In this document: piece after piece, positions 51,483 to 61,103 of the stretch
How positions within the stretch are numbered: position 1 is the first letter of the stretch
How the letters are laid out: each line of letters begins with the position of its first letter
From: Lachnospiraceae bacterium UBA7199
GTDB taxonomy: Bacteria > Bacillota > Clostridia > Lachnospirales > Lachnospiraceae
Length of the DNA: 64,000 nucleotides
NCBI GenBank assembly: GCA_002490775.1
Contig: DKUR01000019.1
Location: 1-64,000, forward strand
Direction: 5' to 3'
Notes under the pieces: model-generated
The model's database searches: none
What the model was told of the DNA's origin: nothing
Seen by the model: only the letters and a program-made list of their open reading frames with translations
Position numbers and translations under genes: made by a program

Positions 51483-51911
51483 ATGTTTAAAGATAATCTT
51501 GTTCAGCTTAGAAAATATCATCGTCTTACCCAGGAAGAAATCGCAGAAAAGCTGGGTGTCACAAGGCAGGCCATAGCAAAATGGGAGGCCGGAGAAACCA
51601 TCCCCGACCTTGATAAGTGCAAAATGCTGGCTGAAATTTTTGAAGTTTCTCTTGATGATCTTGCCAATTATGAGCCGGAAGAAAATCTGGGACTTCATAT
51701 ACCGCCAAAAGGGAAACATCTTTTCGGTATTGTTACTGTTGGAGACAAAGGCCAGATTGTGATTCCTGCAAAAGCAAGAAAAACTTTCTCCATCTCCGCA
51801 GGTGATCAGCTTGTGGTTTTGGGAGATGAGTCCCAGGGACTGGCCCTTCTAAAATCAGATGCTTTCCTGCATATGGCAGAACTGGTAGCAAATTGTACCC
51901 TTAAAGCCTGA
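51483..51911 (+). CDS. XRE helix-turn-helix fused to AbrB/SpoVT domain
   Basis: A 142-residue regulator. Residues 1-65 are a Cro/CI-type helix-turn-helix (HRLTQEEIAEKLGVTRQAIAKWEAG) and residues 80-115 an AbrB/MazE-type swapped hairpin (VGDKGQIVIPAKARKTFSISAGDQLVVLG). ATG 51483 has GGAG seven bases upstream; ATG 51471 is also in frame. Its 3' end overlaps the converging acyltransferase gene by 11 bases. Target unknown. Confidence 0.88.
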   Translation: MFKDNLVQLRKYHRLTQEEIAEKLGVTRQAIAKWEAGETIPDLDKCKMLAEIFEVSLDDLANYEPEENLGLHIPPKGKHLFGIVTVGDKGQIVIPAKARKTFSISAGDQLVVLGDESQGLALLKSDAFLHMAELVANCTLKA

Positions 51912-52881
51912 TCAGCTCCCTTATGACCGGAATTTTGCTCATCACATAGCCAATCAGCAGAGACCCCAGCGTAAGCCCCAGCCAGATAAAAAGAACTTCA
52001 ATTGTTCCCACCGGGGTAATGTATGTATTCACTGCAAAAAGCAAAATGGGATGTATAATAAATATTCCCATTGTCAGACGGCTGAAGCGGCTGATCCATA
52101 TTCCGCAAGAAGCTTTTATAGGAATCCTTAACAGGAAAGTGAACAACAGGCAGTACCACGCAATAGAAAAGAAATTATCATAAAAATATTCTGCAAGCCG
52201 GCTATGTACAAGATAGAGCCCCACTCTCTTTTCAGCAATATTGTTGATCAGGGTAAAGAACAGCAAAAGTATTCCGTGAATGCTGATGGGAAATTGTTGT
52301 ATTTTGGAGTTTTCAGCAGCAAACAAACCTCCTGAAAGAAAATAAAATATCCAGGTCCACAGACGCAGCGGCTGAGGGATGAACATGCTAAGCGGATATC
52401 CCTTTATCATGGACAGCGCGCTCATGCAAAAACATATCCCCATGAAGATCAGACAGGCTGCCCGGTGAAAATGTTTTTTTCCAAAAAACATTCGATGGAA
52501 TATGGGAAGAAACAGATAAATAATCATCAAGGAACCAAAAAACCAAAAATGCCACAAATACCCCTTCTGCAGCAAGCTGTCAAACGCCATGCGGAAAGGA
52601 TTAATCATTTTTTGTCTGAAAATAAAAACAGGGATGGCAATCAGAAAATTCCATGACAATACAATCTTTAAAATATGAGCAATCTTATGAAATACATAGC
52701 CATAATCTACCTGCTCCCGGGAGAGAAGCAGATATCCGTTAACCATGAAGAAAAGCGGGACACCGCAGTCGCAAAGGTAGTAAATCGTATAGTTATTCAT
52801 GCTCACTGCGTGAAGTCCTACCACGCTGATACAGGCTACAGATTTGATCAGATCAAGATTTATATTTCTTTTATTCATCAC
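51901..52881 (-). CDS. Acyltransferase family 3 membrane protein (OatA-like core)
   Basis: A 326-residue membrane acyltransferase with about ten hydrophobic segments; it opens INLDLIKSVACISVVGLHAVSM and has CGVPLFFMVNGYLLLSRE, both typical. It would transfer acyl groups to a cell-surface glycan. There is no C-terminal esterase domain. It converges on the XRE/AbrB gene, overlapping by 11 bases. Confidence 0.88.
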   Translation of the reverse strand: MMNKRNINLDLIKSVACISVVGLHAVSMNNYTIYYLCDCGVPLFFMVNGYLLLSREQVDYGYVFHKIAHILKIVLSWNFLIAIPVFIFRQKMINPFRMAFDSLLQKGYLWHFWFFGSLMIIYLFLPIFHRMFFGKKHFHRAACLIFMGICFCMSALSMIKGYPLSMFIPQPLRLWTWIFYFLSGGLFAAENSKIQQFPISIHGILLLFFTLINNIAEKRVGLYLVHSRLAEYFYDNFFSIAWYCLLFTFLLRIPIKASCGIWISRFSRLTMGIFIIHPILLFAVNTYITPVGTIEVLFIWLGLTLGSLLIGYVMSKIPVIRELIRL

Positions 52882-52996
52882 ATATCCCTCATCGAATTAA
52901 TAAATCCTAAAAGAAAATTAATTTTTTCTTAATAATTATATTTTACAACAAGATGATATTTCTTTGCAACAGTTCTTATTTATTTGTATTATCTAA

Positions 52997-53034
52997 AAAA
53001 AGCCCGATTCTTTTTGTAAAGAATCAGACTTTTT
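52997..53034 (-). terminator. Terminator after gltD
   Basis: A 17-base stem (52997-53013 with 53018-53034) with two G-U type mismatches, a four-base loop and a T-run on the minus strand. Confidence 0.85.
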
Positions 53035-53047
53035 CAGTTATTTCGAT

Positions 53048-54541
53048 TTATTGTGTTGCCAAATTTGTATATCCCATTAAACTTTCATCCACTGCTCTTG
53101 CGGCTTCCCTGCCCTCCCGGATTGCCCACACAACTAAAGACTGCCCCCTATGCATATCGCCTGCTGTAAAAACATTTTTAACGTTAGTCTCATAGCTTCC
53201 CGGCAGGGTATTTACATTGGTCCGCTGGTTTACCTCCACCTGAAAGGCATCCGTTACATACTTTTGACTTCCAAGAAATCCTGCTGCAATCAGCACAATC
53301 TCTGCCGGAAGCGTTTTGTCAGAGCCTTCTATTTCTTTCATCTCCATGCGTCCTGTATCGGGATTTGTTTCCCATGCCAGCTTTACAATTTTAACCGCCT
53401 TCAAATTGCCATTTTTATCCTTTATAAATTCCTTTACGGTAGACTCGTAAATTCTTGGATCACTGCCAAATACCGCAATGGCTTCTTCCTGGCCGTAATC
53501 TGTCTTGCAGACCTTGGGCCACTGGGGCCAGGGATTGTTTTCCGCTCTTTTATCCGGTGCTTTGGGCATCATTTCAATCTGTGTCACCGACTTGCAGCCA
53601 TGGCGGATGCTGGTTCCCACACAGTCATTCCCTGTATCTCCGCCTCCAATAATCACCACATTTTTATCCTTTGTATTTACAAAGCTTCCATCTGCAAAAT
53701 CGGAATCAAGCAGGCTCTTCGTATTCGCCTTTAAGAAATCCACTGCAAAATAAATTCCCTTTGCATCCCTGCCCGGCACATTGATATCTCTTGGATTGGA
53801 TGCCCCACAGGCCAATACCACCCGGTCAAAATCTTTTAACAGTTTTTCTGCTTTGAAATCCTTCCCAACATCCACGCCAGTCATAAATGTAACGCCTTCT
53901 TCTTCCATCACCTTTACCTTGCGTGCTACAATTTTTTTATCCAGCTTCATATTGGGGATGCCATACATTAACAAACCGCCGATCCTGTCGGAGCGCTCAA
54001 ACACTGTCACACTGTGCCCCCGTTTATTAAGCTGGTCTGCCACTGCCAGGCCGGAGGGGCCGCTTCCCACAACAGCCACTTTTTTTCCCGTCCTTACCTT
54101 GGGCGGCTTGGGATCAGCATATCCCTTTTCATAAGCATTTTCAATAATGGCGTATTCATTTTCTCTGGTGGCTACCGGCTCCCCGTTTAACCCGCAGGTA
54201 CATGCCGCCTCGCATAATGCCGGGCATACTCTTGCAGTAAATTCCGGAAAGCTGTTGGTTTTCACCAGGCGGTTATATGCCTGTTTCCAATTTCCCATAT
54301 AAACAAGATCATTCCACTCCGGCACCAGATTGTGCAGTGGACATCCGCTGGTCATCCCACAGATAGTCATGCCTGACTGACAAAATGGCACCCCGCATTC
54401 CATGCATCTGGCCCCCTGTAACTGCTGCTTTTCCATTGGCAGATGCTGGTGGAACTCATTAAAATTCTTAATCCGCTCCTTGGGCTTTACATCTTTTGAG
54501 ACTTCTCTTTTATAATCCATAAATCCTGTTGGTTTTCCCAT
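53048..54541 (-). CDS. gltD: Glutamate synthase small subunit
   Basis: A 497-residue flavoprotein that passes NADPH electrons to GltB. The N-terminal Fe-S region has Cys motifs CMECGVPFCQSG and CPALCEAACTCG; the FAD fold has GSGPSGLAVADQL and the NADPH fold GGGDTGNDCVG, ending with a TAGDMHRGQSLVVWAI FAD-contact block. It follows gltB by 22 bases, forming the usual operon, and ends at a clear terminator. Same-length relatives also occur in pyrimidine degradation enzymes, but the gltB neighbour decides. Confidence 0.95.
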   Translation of the reverse strand: MGKPTGFMDYKREVSKDVKPKERIKNFNEFHQHLPMEKQQLQGARCMECGVPFCQSGMTICGMTSGCPLHNLVPEWNDLVYMGNWKQAYNRLVKTNSFPEFTARVCPALCEAACTCGLNGEPVATRENEYAIIENAYEKGYADPKPPKVRTGKKVAVVGSGPSGLAVADQLNKRGHSVTVFERSDRIGGLLMYGIPNMKLDKKIVARKVKVMEEEGVTFMTGVDVGKDFKAEKLLKDFDRVVLACGASNPRDINVPGRDAKGIYFAVDFLKANTKSLLDSDFADGSFVNTKDKNVVIIGGGDTGNDCVGTSIRHGCKSVTQIEMMPKAPDKRAENNPWPQWPKVCKTDYGQEEAIAVFGSDPRIYESTVKEFIKDKNGNLKAVKIVKLAWETNPDTGRMEMKEIEGSDKTLPAEIVLIAAGFLGSQKYVTDAFQVEVNQRTNVNTLPGSYETNVKNVFTAGDMHRGQSLVVWAIREGREAARAVDESLMGYTNLATQ

Positions 54542-54563
54542 TTCAATCTACGCCTCTTTCTTT

Positions 54564-57500
54564 CTACCTTCCATTTTTAACTGCATAAAATGCTTCTATT
54601 TGTGCCTGCTCCGCGCTTAAGCCTTTTTCCTCCATCTGCACAATGGCAGTCTGCATTTTCTCGTAATCATGGGGAATGATTTTCTTAAACTTAGGCAGAT
54701 ATTCTTTAAAGTGGTCTAAAATCATCTTCCCCTTTTCAGAATTGGTTAGGGCCACATGCTCCCTGATCATTTCCTTAAGTTCAATCACATCATATTTAGA
54801 GGAAACCTCATAGGAGGATACCATTTCCTTGTTTAAACGGATATAAAGGTCATTATCCTCGTCCAGCACATAAGCAATGCCGCCGCTCATGCCTGCTGCA
54901 AAGTTTTTGCCCGTTTTTCCGAGAACCACTACGCGTCCTCCTGTCATATATTCACATCCATGATCTCCCACGCCTTCCACCACTGCGATAGCGCCGGAAT
55001 TTCTTACGCAGAATCTTTCTCCTGCAACGCCATTTATGAAAGCCTTACCGCTGGTTGCGCCATACAGAGCCACATTTCCGATAATGATATTATCCTGCGG
55101 TTTAAAGCGGCTTGCTTTTGGAGGATAAACAATCAGCTTACCGCCGGAAAGCCCCTTTCCAAAGTAGTCATTACTATCGCCAATAAGTTCCAGTGTAAGA
55201 CCTTTGGGTATAAAAGCGCCAAAGCTCTGCCCGCCGGCTCCACTGCAAAGCACCTGATAGGTATCCTCTTCCAGATCATCTCCCAGCTTTTTGGTAATTT
55301 CGGAGCCCAGAATCGTACCAAATGCTCTGTCTGTATTCTTTACGTCCACCTGGATGCTGCGCCTGCTTCCTGTTGCAATGGATTTTCCAAGCTGCTTTAA
55401 AAGAACTTTCTCATCCAATGTGTTTTCCAGCTTAAAGTCATATACCTGCTTTGCATCAAAGATTACTTTTTCTTTGCCTCCTGCATAGGGGTTCGTAAGA
55501 ATCAGGCTTAGATCCACCTGCTTCTGGCTCTTTGTCAGTTGATCCTTTACCTTCAAAAGCTCTGTATGCCCCACCAGCTCATCCACACTGCGGACGCCTA
55601 ATCTGGCCATGTATTCCCGAAGTTCCTGAGCAATAAAGCGCATAAAGTTTTCCACATACTCAGGCTTCCCTTTAAAATTTTTACGAAGTTCTGGATTCTG
55701 GGTAGCCACACCTACAGGACAGGTATCTAAATTGCACACCCGCATCATAACGCATCCCATTGTAACCAAAGGCGCTGTGGCAAATCCAAATTCCTCTGCT
55801 CCCAAAAGGGCGGCAATGGCAACGTCGCGCCCACTCATCAGCTTACCGTCAGTCTCAATCCTTACCTTATTTCTAAGCCCATTCATAATCAATGTCTGAT
55901 GAGTTTCTGCCAGCCCCAGCTCCCAGGGAAGCCCTGCATTATGTATGGAGCTGCGCGGCGCTGCTCCCGTGCCGCCATCATAGCCGGAAACCAGAATTAC
56001 CTGTGCCCCTGCCTTTGCAACTCCTGCTGCAACCGTGCCCACACCTGCCTCTGATACCAGCTTTACACTGATCCTTGCATCCTTATTGGCATTCTTCAAA
56101 TCATAAATTAACTCCGCCAAATCTTCAATGGAATAAATATCATGATGAGGCGGCGGGGAAATTAAGCCTACGCCGGGGGTGGAATGTCTGGTCTTTGCAA
56201 TCCAGGGGTATACCTTGCCGCCAGGCAGATGTCCCCCTTCGCCGGGTTTTGCCCCCTGTGCCATCTTAATTTGAATCTCATTTGCGCTTACCAAATATCT
56301 GCTGGTAACGCCAAATCGGCCAGATGCCACCTGCTTAATGGCGGAGCATCTGTTTTCTTTTCCGGGAACTACATTCATTCTGTCTAAATCTTCGCCCCCT
56401 TCTCCCGAATTGGAGCGTCCGTGCAGCCGGTTCATGGCAATTGCCATTGTCTCATGGGCTTCCTTGGAAATAGAGCCATAAGACATGGCGCCAGTCTTAA
56501 ATCTGGTCACAATGGACTCAATCCCCTCCACTTCTTCTATGGGAACCCCTTTTTCCGGGTAATTAAAGTCCATAAGGCCGCGCAGGTTTTTAACAGAAGT
56601 TTCGTCATTGACCAAGGCAGTATACTGTTTAAACATCTCATAATCTCCACGTTTTGTAGATTCCTGAAGCAAATGTATGGTTGCTGGATTATAAAGATGC
56701 TCGTCTGCGCCGCTGCGCATTTTATGATGTCCCAAACTGTCTAAGGTCAGATCATTGGCAAGCCCTAATGGATCAAATGCCTGAGAATGAAGGGCATCCA
56801 CCTGCTTTTCAATGTCCTTGATGGTAATGCCGCCTACCCTGCATACGGTATGAGGAAAATATTTGTTGATCACTTCTTTGTCAATACCGATGGCCTCAAA
56901 AATCTGAGAACCTTCATAGGACTGAATGGTACTGATTCCCATTTTGGATGCAATTTTGACTATGCCATGAAGAATCGCATGATTGTAATCTTCCACCGCC
57001 GCATAATAATCCTTATCCAGCATATGGTTGTCGATCAGTTCCTTAATAGACTCCTGAGCCAGATAAGGATTTACTGCGCAGGCGCCATAGCCTAAAAGAG
57101 TGGCAAAATGATGCACCTCTCTGGGCTCGCCGGATTCTAAAATCAGTGCAACACTGGTCTTTTTCTTAGTCACCACCAAATGCCTGTTGAGGGCGGAAAC
57201 TGCAAGCAAAGAGGGAATTGCCACATGGTTTTCATCCACGCCTCTGTCAGAAAGAATCATAATGTTAGCTCCGTCCCTGTAAGCCCTGTCCACTTCCACA
57301 AACAGCCTGTCAATGGCTCGTTCCAGACTGGTGTTTTTATAATAAATGATAGGAATGACTTCTGCCTTAAAACCTTCCTTTTTCATGCTCTTAATCTTCA
57401 TCAGATCTGTATTGGTAAGAATCGGATTATTGATCCGGAGCATGTTGCAGTTTTTCGGTGCCTCTTCCAGAATATTTCCATCCGTCCCGATATAAACCGT

Positions 57501-59114
57501 AGTAGAGGTAACCACCTCCTCCCGGATGGCATCAATTGGGGGATTTGTCACCTGGGCAAACAACTGTTTAAAATAGTGAAATAAGGGATGGTGGGTTTTA
57601 CTAAGGACAGGAAGGGGAGTGTCGACTCCCATTGCTGCAATAGCCTCGCTGCCGCTTTTTGCCATAGGCAGAATGCTGTTTTTCAATTCTTCATAAACAT
57701 AGCCAAAGGCCTTCTGCATCCTTTGCCTTTCTTCATAGGTAAACTCTGGCACTCTTTCGTTGGGGATTTTTAAATCATGAAGATAAACCAGATGATTATC
57801 CAGCCATTCCCCATAGGGCTGCCTTGAGGCATAAGCTTCTTTTACTTGATCATCATCAACTACCTGCCCCTTAACCGTATCCACCAGCAGCATTTTCCCT
57901 GGGCGTAACCGCTCTTTCACAAGGATTTTGGCAGGATCAATGGGAAGCACTCCCACCTCAGAGGAAAGAATTAACTGATCATCATCGGTTATCATGTATC
58001 TGGAAGGACGCAGGCCGTTTCTGTCCAGCACTGCTCCCATAATATCTCCGTCAGAAAATAAAATAGATGCCGGACCGTCCCAAGGCTCCATCATAGTTGC
58101 ATAATACTGGTAAAAATCCTTTTTGTGCTGAGACATGGTCTTATTGTTTGCCCAAGGCTCTGGAATTGTAATCATCACTGCAAGAGGCAGATCCATACCG
58201 CTCATTACAAGAAATTCCAGCGTATTATCCAACATAGCCGAATCGGAGCCGGATGCATTTACCACCGGAAGCACTTTGTGAAGCAGCCCATGTAAATGCT
58301 CTGATTCCATGTTTTCTTCCCGGGCAAGCATTTTGTCCGCATTTCCCCTTATGGTATTGATCTCTCCGTTATGTACCATAAAACGGTTAGGATGAGCCCG
58401 CTCCCAGCTTGGATTAGTATTGGTGGAAAATCTGGAATGCACCATAGCAATGGCCGATTCATAATCCTTATCCTGCAGATCGGCAAAAAACAGACGCAGC
58501 TGCCCTACAAGAAACATTCCCTTATAAACAATGGTTCTGCTGGATAAAGACACCACATAGGTGTTATCCGAAGACTGCTCAAACACGCGTCTTGCCACAT
58601 ATAAAAGCCGGTCAAAGGCAATTCCTTTTTCCACGCCCACAGGCTTTTTCACAAACGCCTGCACAATATGAGGCATACATTCTACTGCCTTATGCCCCAA
58701 TACATCCGGATGGGTGGGAACTTCCCGCCAGCCTAAAAACTCCAGCCCTTCCTTTTTTACAATAATTTCAAACATTTTCTTTGCCTGGTTTTTCTGAAGT
58801 TCATCCTGTGGAAAGAAAAACATGCCCACGCCATATTCTCTTTCCTCCCCAATCTCTATACCAAGAGGCTTTGTCACCTTCTTAAAAAATCTATGGGGAA
58901 TCTGGGTTAAGATGCCCACACCGTCGCCGGTCTTTCCCTCCGCATCCTTCCCTGCCCTATGCTCTAAATTTTCTACGATTTTAAGCGCATTTTCCACCGT
59001 TTCCCGGCTCTTCACACCTTTAATATTCACACAGGCGCCGATACCGCAGTTATCGTGCTCAAACTCCGGCCGGTATAAAGGTGTCTGTGGTACAGTCCTC
59101 TTTACATCAAACAT
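54564..59114 (-). CDS. gltB: Glutamate synthase large subunit
   Basis: A roughly 1516-residue enzyme that makes two glutamates from glutamine and 2-oxoglutarate. A propeptide of about 20-25 residues precedes the Ntn nucleophile Cys in HDNCGIGACV. The amidotransferase domain (about 1-430) is followed by the central and FMN-binding synthase domains (GGEDLDRMNV, KPGEGGHLPG, LVSGYDGGTGAAPRSS), the Fe-S cysteines CVMMRVCNLDTCPVG, and a C-terminal right-handed beta-helix with GG repeats. ATG 59114 is chosen: GGAAGGAG is seven bases upstream, while the longer reading from 59141 has none. The leader contains a terminator-like hairpin. Confidence 0.96.
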   Translation of the reverse strand: MFDVKRTVPQTPLYRPEFEHDNCGIGACVNIKGVKSRETVENALKIVENLEHRAGKDAEGKTGDGVGILTQIPHRFFKKVTKPLGIEIGEEREYGVGMFFFPQDELQKNQAKKMFEIIVKKEGLEFLGWREVPTHPDVLGHKAVECMPHIVQAFVKKPVGVEKGIAFDRLLYVARRVFEQSSDNTYVVSLSSRTIVYKGMFLVGQLRLFFADLQDKDYESAIAMVHSRFSTNTNPSWERAHPNRFMVHNGEINTIRGNADKMLAREENMESEHLHGLLHKVLPVVNASGSDSAMLDNTLEFLVMSGMDLPLAVMITIPEPWANNKTMSQHKKDFYQYYATMMEPWDGPASILFSDGDIMGAVLDRNGLRPSRYMITDDDQLILSSEVGVLPIDPAKILVKERLRPGKMLLVDTVKGQVVDDDQVKEAYASRQPYGEWLDNHLVYLHDLKIPNERVPEFTYEERQRMQKAFGYVYEELKNSILPMAKSGSEAIAAMGVDTPLPVLSKTHHPLFHYFKQLFAQVTNPPIDAIREEVVTSTTVYIGTDGNILEEAPKNCNMLRINNPILTNTDLMKIKSMKKEGFKAEVIPIIYYKNTSLERAIDRLFVEVDRAYRDGANIMILSDRGVDENHVAIPSLLAVSALNRHLVVTKKKTSVALILESGEPREVHHFATLLGYGACAVNPYLAQESIKELIDNHMLDKDYYAAVEDYNHAILHGIVKIASKMGISTIQSYEGSQIFEAIGIDKEVINKYFPHTVCRVGGITIKDIEKQVDALHSQAFDPLGLANDLTLDSLGHHKMRSGADEHLYNPATIHLLQESTKRGDYEMFKQYTALVNDETSVKNLRGLMDFNYPEKGVPIEEVEGIESIVTRFKTGAMSYGSISKEAHETMAIAMNRLHGRSNSGEGGEDLDRMNVVPGKENRCSAIKQVASGRFGVTSRYLVSANEIQIKMAQGAKPGEGGHLPGGKVYPWIAKTRHSTPGVGLISPPPHHDIYSIEDLAELIYDLKNANKDARISVKLVSEAGVGTVAAGVAKAGAQVILVSGYDGGTGAAPRSSIHNAGLPWELGLAETHQTLIMNGLRNKVRIETDGKLMSGRDVAIAALLGAEEFGFATAPLVTMGCVMMRVCNLDTCPVGVATQNPELRKNFKGKPEYVENFMRFIAQELREYMARLGVRSVDELVGHTELLKVKDQLTKSQKQVDLSLILTNPYAGGKEKVIFDAKQVYDFKLENTLDEKVLLKQLGKSIATGSRRSIQVDVKNTDRAFGTILGSEITKKLGDDLEEDTYQVLCSGAGGQSFGAFIPKGLTLELIGDSNDYFGKGLSGGKLIVYPPKASRFKPQDNIIIGNVALYGATSGKAFINGVAGERFCVRNSGAIAVVEGVGDHGCEYMTGGRVVVLGKTGKNFAAGMSGGIAYVLDEDNDLYIRLNKEMVSSYEVSSKYDVIELKEMIREHVALTNSEKGKMILDHFKEYLPKFKKIIPHDYEKMQTAIVQMEEKGLSAEQAQIEAFYAVKNGR

Positions 59115-59177
59115 ATCTAATCTCCTTCCTGAATCAAACACCCCGCCGCAAGCAACAGGATTTCAAGTTTGCAACGC

Positions 59178-59211
59178 TGCAGAGCAGCTTATTAAATCAA
59201 ACACCTCTGCA
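59178..59211 (-). promoter_or_regulatory. Second leader hairpin of gltB
   Basis: TGCAGAG (59178-59184) and CTCTGCA (59205-59211) can pair in the gltB leader between the terminator-like hairpin and the start codon. TGTTTGATT occurs twice nearby (59193-59201 and near 59132-59140 on the minus strand), a repeat that could support alternative folds. Confidence 0.4.
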
Positions 59212-59239
59212 CTTCACGACGGCTTATTGAATACAAAAA

Positions 59240-59276
59240 GGCCGCAATGAGTGTTTAACTTCGCCTCATTGCGACC
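59240..59276 (-). terminator. Terminator-like hairpin in the gltB leader (attenuator candidate)
   Basis: A 12-base stem, 11 matched (59240-59251 with 59265-59276), is followed on the minus strand by TTTTT. It begins a few bases after the predicted transcription start and about 125 bases before gltB, so it would stop most transcripts unless relieved. Confidence 0.65.
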
Positions 59277-59285
59277 TACTGGTAC

Positions 59286-59314
59286 AATATACACCTATTT
59301 TTTAAATTTGTAAA
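59286..59314 (-). promoter_or_regulatory. gltB promoter
   Basis: Minus strand TTTACA (59309-59314) and TATATT (59286-59291), 17-base spacer. Confidence 0.65.
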
Positions 59315-59373
59315 TAAAGACTTTTTTCAAAATTATCTGATTATTTGAATTTTGTTTGATTTTCCTATTATTT

Positions 59374-60267
59374 TCAGATTTTTTGTTTTCTACAGCTTTT
59401 TATTCTCCAAAAGCAAACCCCTGCTCCTGCAAGTGAAATTACAACAATCATCCACCCCTTCCATCCATTTATTCTGCTAAGTCCATTATAATAGATGATT
59501 GTAAAAATACTCACATTAGCCACCCCGTGGAAAAAAACAGGCGCCGCAAAGCTTTCATAGCTTTCATATATATAAGCCATGAATATTCCCAGAATCGTTC
59601 CATATACAGCCTGAACAATATTCCCATGATAGCATCCAAAAAGCAAAGACGATACAATCAGCGCAATTGGATACTGAAAACATCTTTTCATACGGTTAAA
59701 AATAAGTCCCCGAAACACTGCTTCCTCTGCCAAAGGCGACAGTACGCCATACAAAAGCAGCCCTGCAATAAATGCCACGCCAAACTGTGCACTTGCTGTT
59801 TCTGTAAAATTCCTGGAGGTTTCGGTAATCCCAAGCAGGTGGAACAGCACATTCAGCCCCAGTGCCGAACAAAATGCAAATGCACCCAGCACCATATACG
59901 CTGTCACCTTTGGCTCCATGCCGCCTTTGACCTTACTTTTCTTTTTATCGTCGTCTATGGCTTTATATTCTGCCCAGCCTATCTCATTTTTTACTGCCTG
60001 CCAGATTGCTGCCACGCCGCAAAGAATCGCAAGTCCGTTTATAATTCCCTGCACGGTATAACCATTTGCATTCAGGAAACTCACTACTTCTTCCCTGCTT
60101 GCCTGCAAAAACTGATTTAAGGCTGCCCACAATAAGATCTGGGCAGCATCGTGAACCAGAAAATATATTAAAAGAGGAAATATCATATAAACTGCTTTTT
60201 TAATAGATTTCCAGGTGGATAACTCCTCCCGGCTCCACCTTACATACATTAATTTCCAGAAATTCAT
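59374..60267 (-). CDS. CPBP family intramembrane protease
   Basis: A 297-residue polytopic membrane protein. The catalytic motif EEAVFRGLIFNRM (EExxxR) is in the last third, with the second motif FGCYHGN and a HGVANVS block, as in CAAX/bacteriocin-processing (CPBP, ABI) proteases. ATG 60267 has GGAGGG five bases upstream; the longer reading to 60339 lacks one. Substrate unknown; often linked to self-immunity or peptide processing. Confidence 0.88.
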   Translation of the reverse strand: MNFWKLMYVRWSREELSTWKSIKKAVYMIFPLLIYFLVHDAAQILLWAALNQFLQASREEVVSFLNANGYTVQGIINGLAILCGVAAIWQAVKNEIGWAEYKAIDDDKKKSKVKGGMEPKVTAYMVLGAFAFCSALGLNVLFHLLGITETSRNFTETASAQFGVAFIAGLLLYGVLSPLAEEAVFRGLIFNRMKRCFQYPIALIVSSLLFGCYHGNIVQAVYGTILGIFMAYIYESYESFAAPVFFHGVANVSIFTIIYYNGLSRINGWKGWMIVVISLAGAGVCFWRIKSCRKQKI

Positions 60268-60307
60268 TCTACCCTCCATGTCAGAGCAGTTTACTGCGAT
60301 GACACGC

Positions 60308-60330
60308 GTCGGAAATCTCAAATTTCCGAC
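60308..60330. repeat. Short hairpin between CPBP and HAD genes
   Basis: GTCGGAAAT (60308-60316), five bases, ATTTCCGAC (60322-60330). No T-run follows on either strand, so it is not an obvious terminator. Confidence 0.5.
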
Positions 60331-60378
60331 TGCGATCAAGGCACATTTGAGACACCCGGCTCATTGCTCACAGCTTTC

Positions 60379-61044
60379 TTAGGCTTCAAGATACTGTGCC
60401 AGTTCCCCTACCGTCCCTGCAATATAATCTGCACCTTCTTCTTCTAATTCTCCCGCAGGCGCATAGCCATAGCTGACTCCAACACCTGTAAGAAAATGGG
60501 CCTTTGCTCCCTGAAGATCAAACTTTCGATCTCCGATCATGGCACAAGCTGCTTTTCTCTTGTCGACTGATATAGTCAATATCTCCAGCCTTTTCAGGGC
60601 CTCTTCCACCACTTCTTCCTTTTGTGACCGTCTGCCATCAAGTTCACTGCCTACCACCACATCAAAATACTTTTCAACATCAAAATGCGCCAGTATCTGC
60701 CTCACATAGCACTCCGGCTTGCTGGATGCCACTGCCAAAAGTACTCCCTTTTCTTTTAATTTTTCCAGCATGTCCGGTATTCCCGGATATACACTGTTTT
60801 CAAAAATTCCAATGGGAGCAAACCTTTCCCTGTATAATGCAATTGCTTTTGCCGCATCCTCCTGACTAAATCCATAAATCTCCATAAAACTATTCTGCAA
60901 AGGCGGCCCTAAAAAAGGAGTCAGTTTTTTTAAATCAGGCTCTTCGATTCCAAAGGCTTTTAACGCATACTGTACCGATTTTGTAATTCCCTCCTGAGAA
61001 TCAGTAAGCGTACCGTCTAAGTCAAATAAGCAGTATTGAAACAT
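60379..61044 (-). CDS. HAD-IA hydrolase, phosphoglycolate phosphatase-like
   Basis: A 221-residue cytosolic phosphatase of the Gph/PpaX group. Motif I FDLDGTLTDSQEGI, motif II VASSKPECY, motif III Lys/Arg region and motif IV MIGDRKFDLQGAKAH are all present, with an alpha-helical C1 cap between I and II. Substrate could be phosphoglycolate, pyrophosphate or a nucleotide. Lies 111 bases upstream of the CPBP gene on the same strand. Confidence 0.92.
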   Translation of the reverse strand: MFQYCLFDLDGTLTDSQEGITKSVQYALKAFGIEEPDLKKLTPFLGPPLQNSFMEIYGFSQEDAAKAIALYRERFAPIGIFENSVYPGIPDMLEKLKEKGVLLAVASSKPECYVRQILAHFDVEKYFDVVVGSELDGRRSQKEEVVEEALKRLEILTISVDKRKAACAMIGDRKFDLQGAKAHFLTGVGVSYGYAPAGELEEEGADYIAGTVGELAQYLEA

Positions 61045-61103
61045 TCATTTCCTCCTTTGCAAATGACACTAATCTGTCATACCAGCTTTTACCACAATTT
61101 TTA

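Noticed and set aside
59240..59314. glnA-type glutamine riboswitch before gltB
   Set aside because: A short AGTAGG...CGAAG similarity exists, but the first conserved stem and the required loop sequences are missing.
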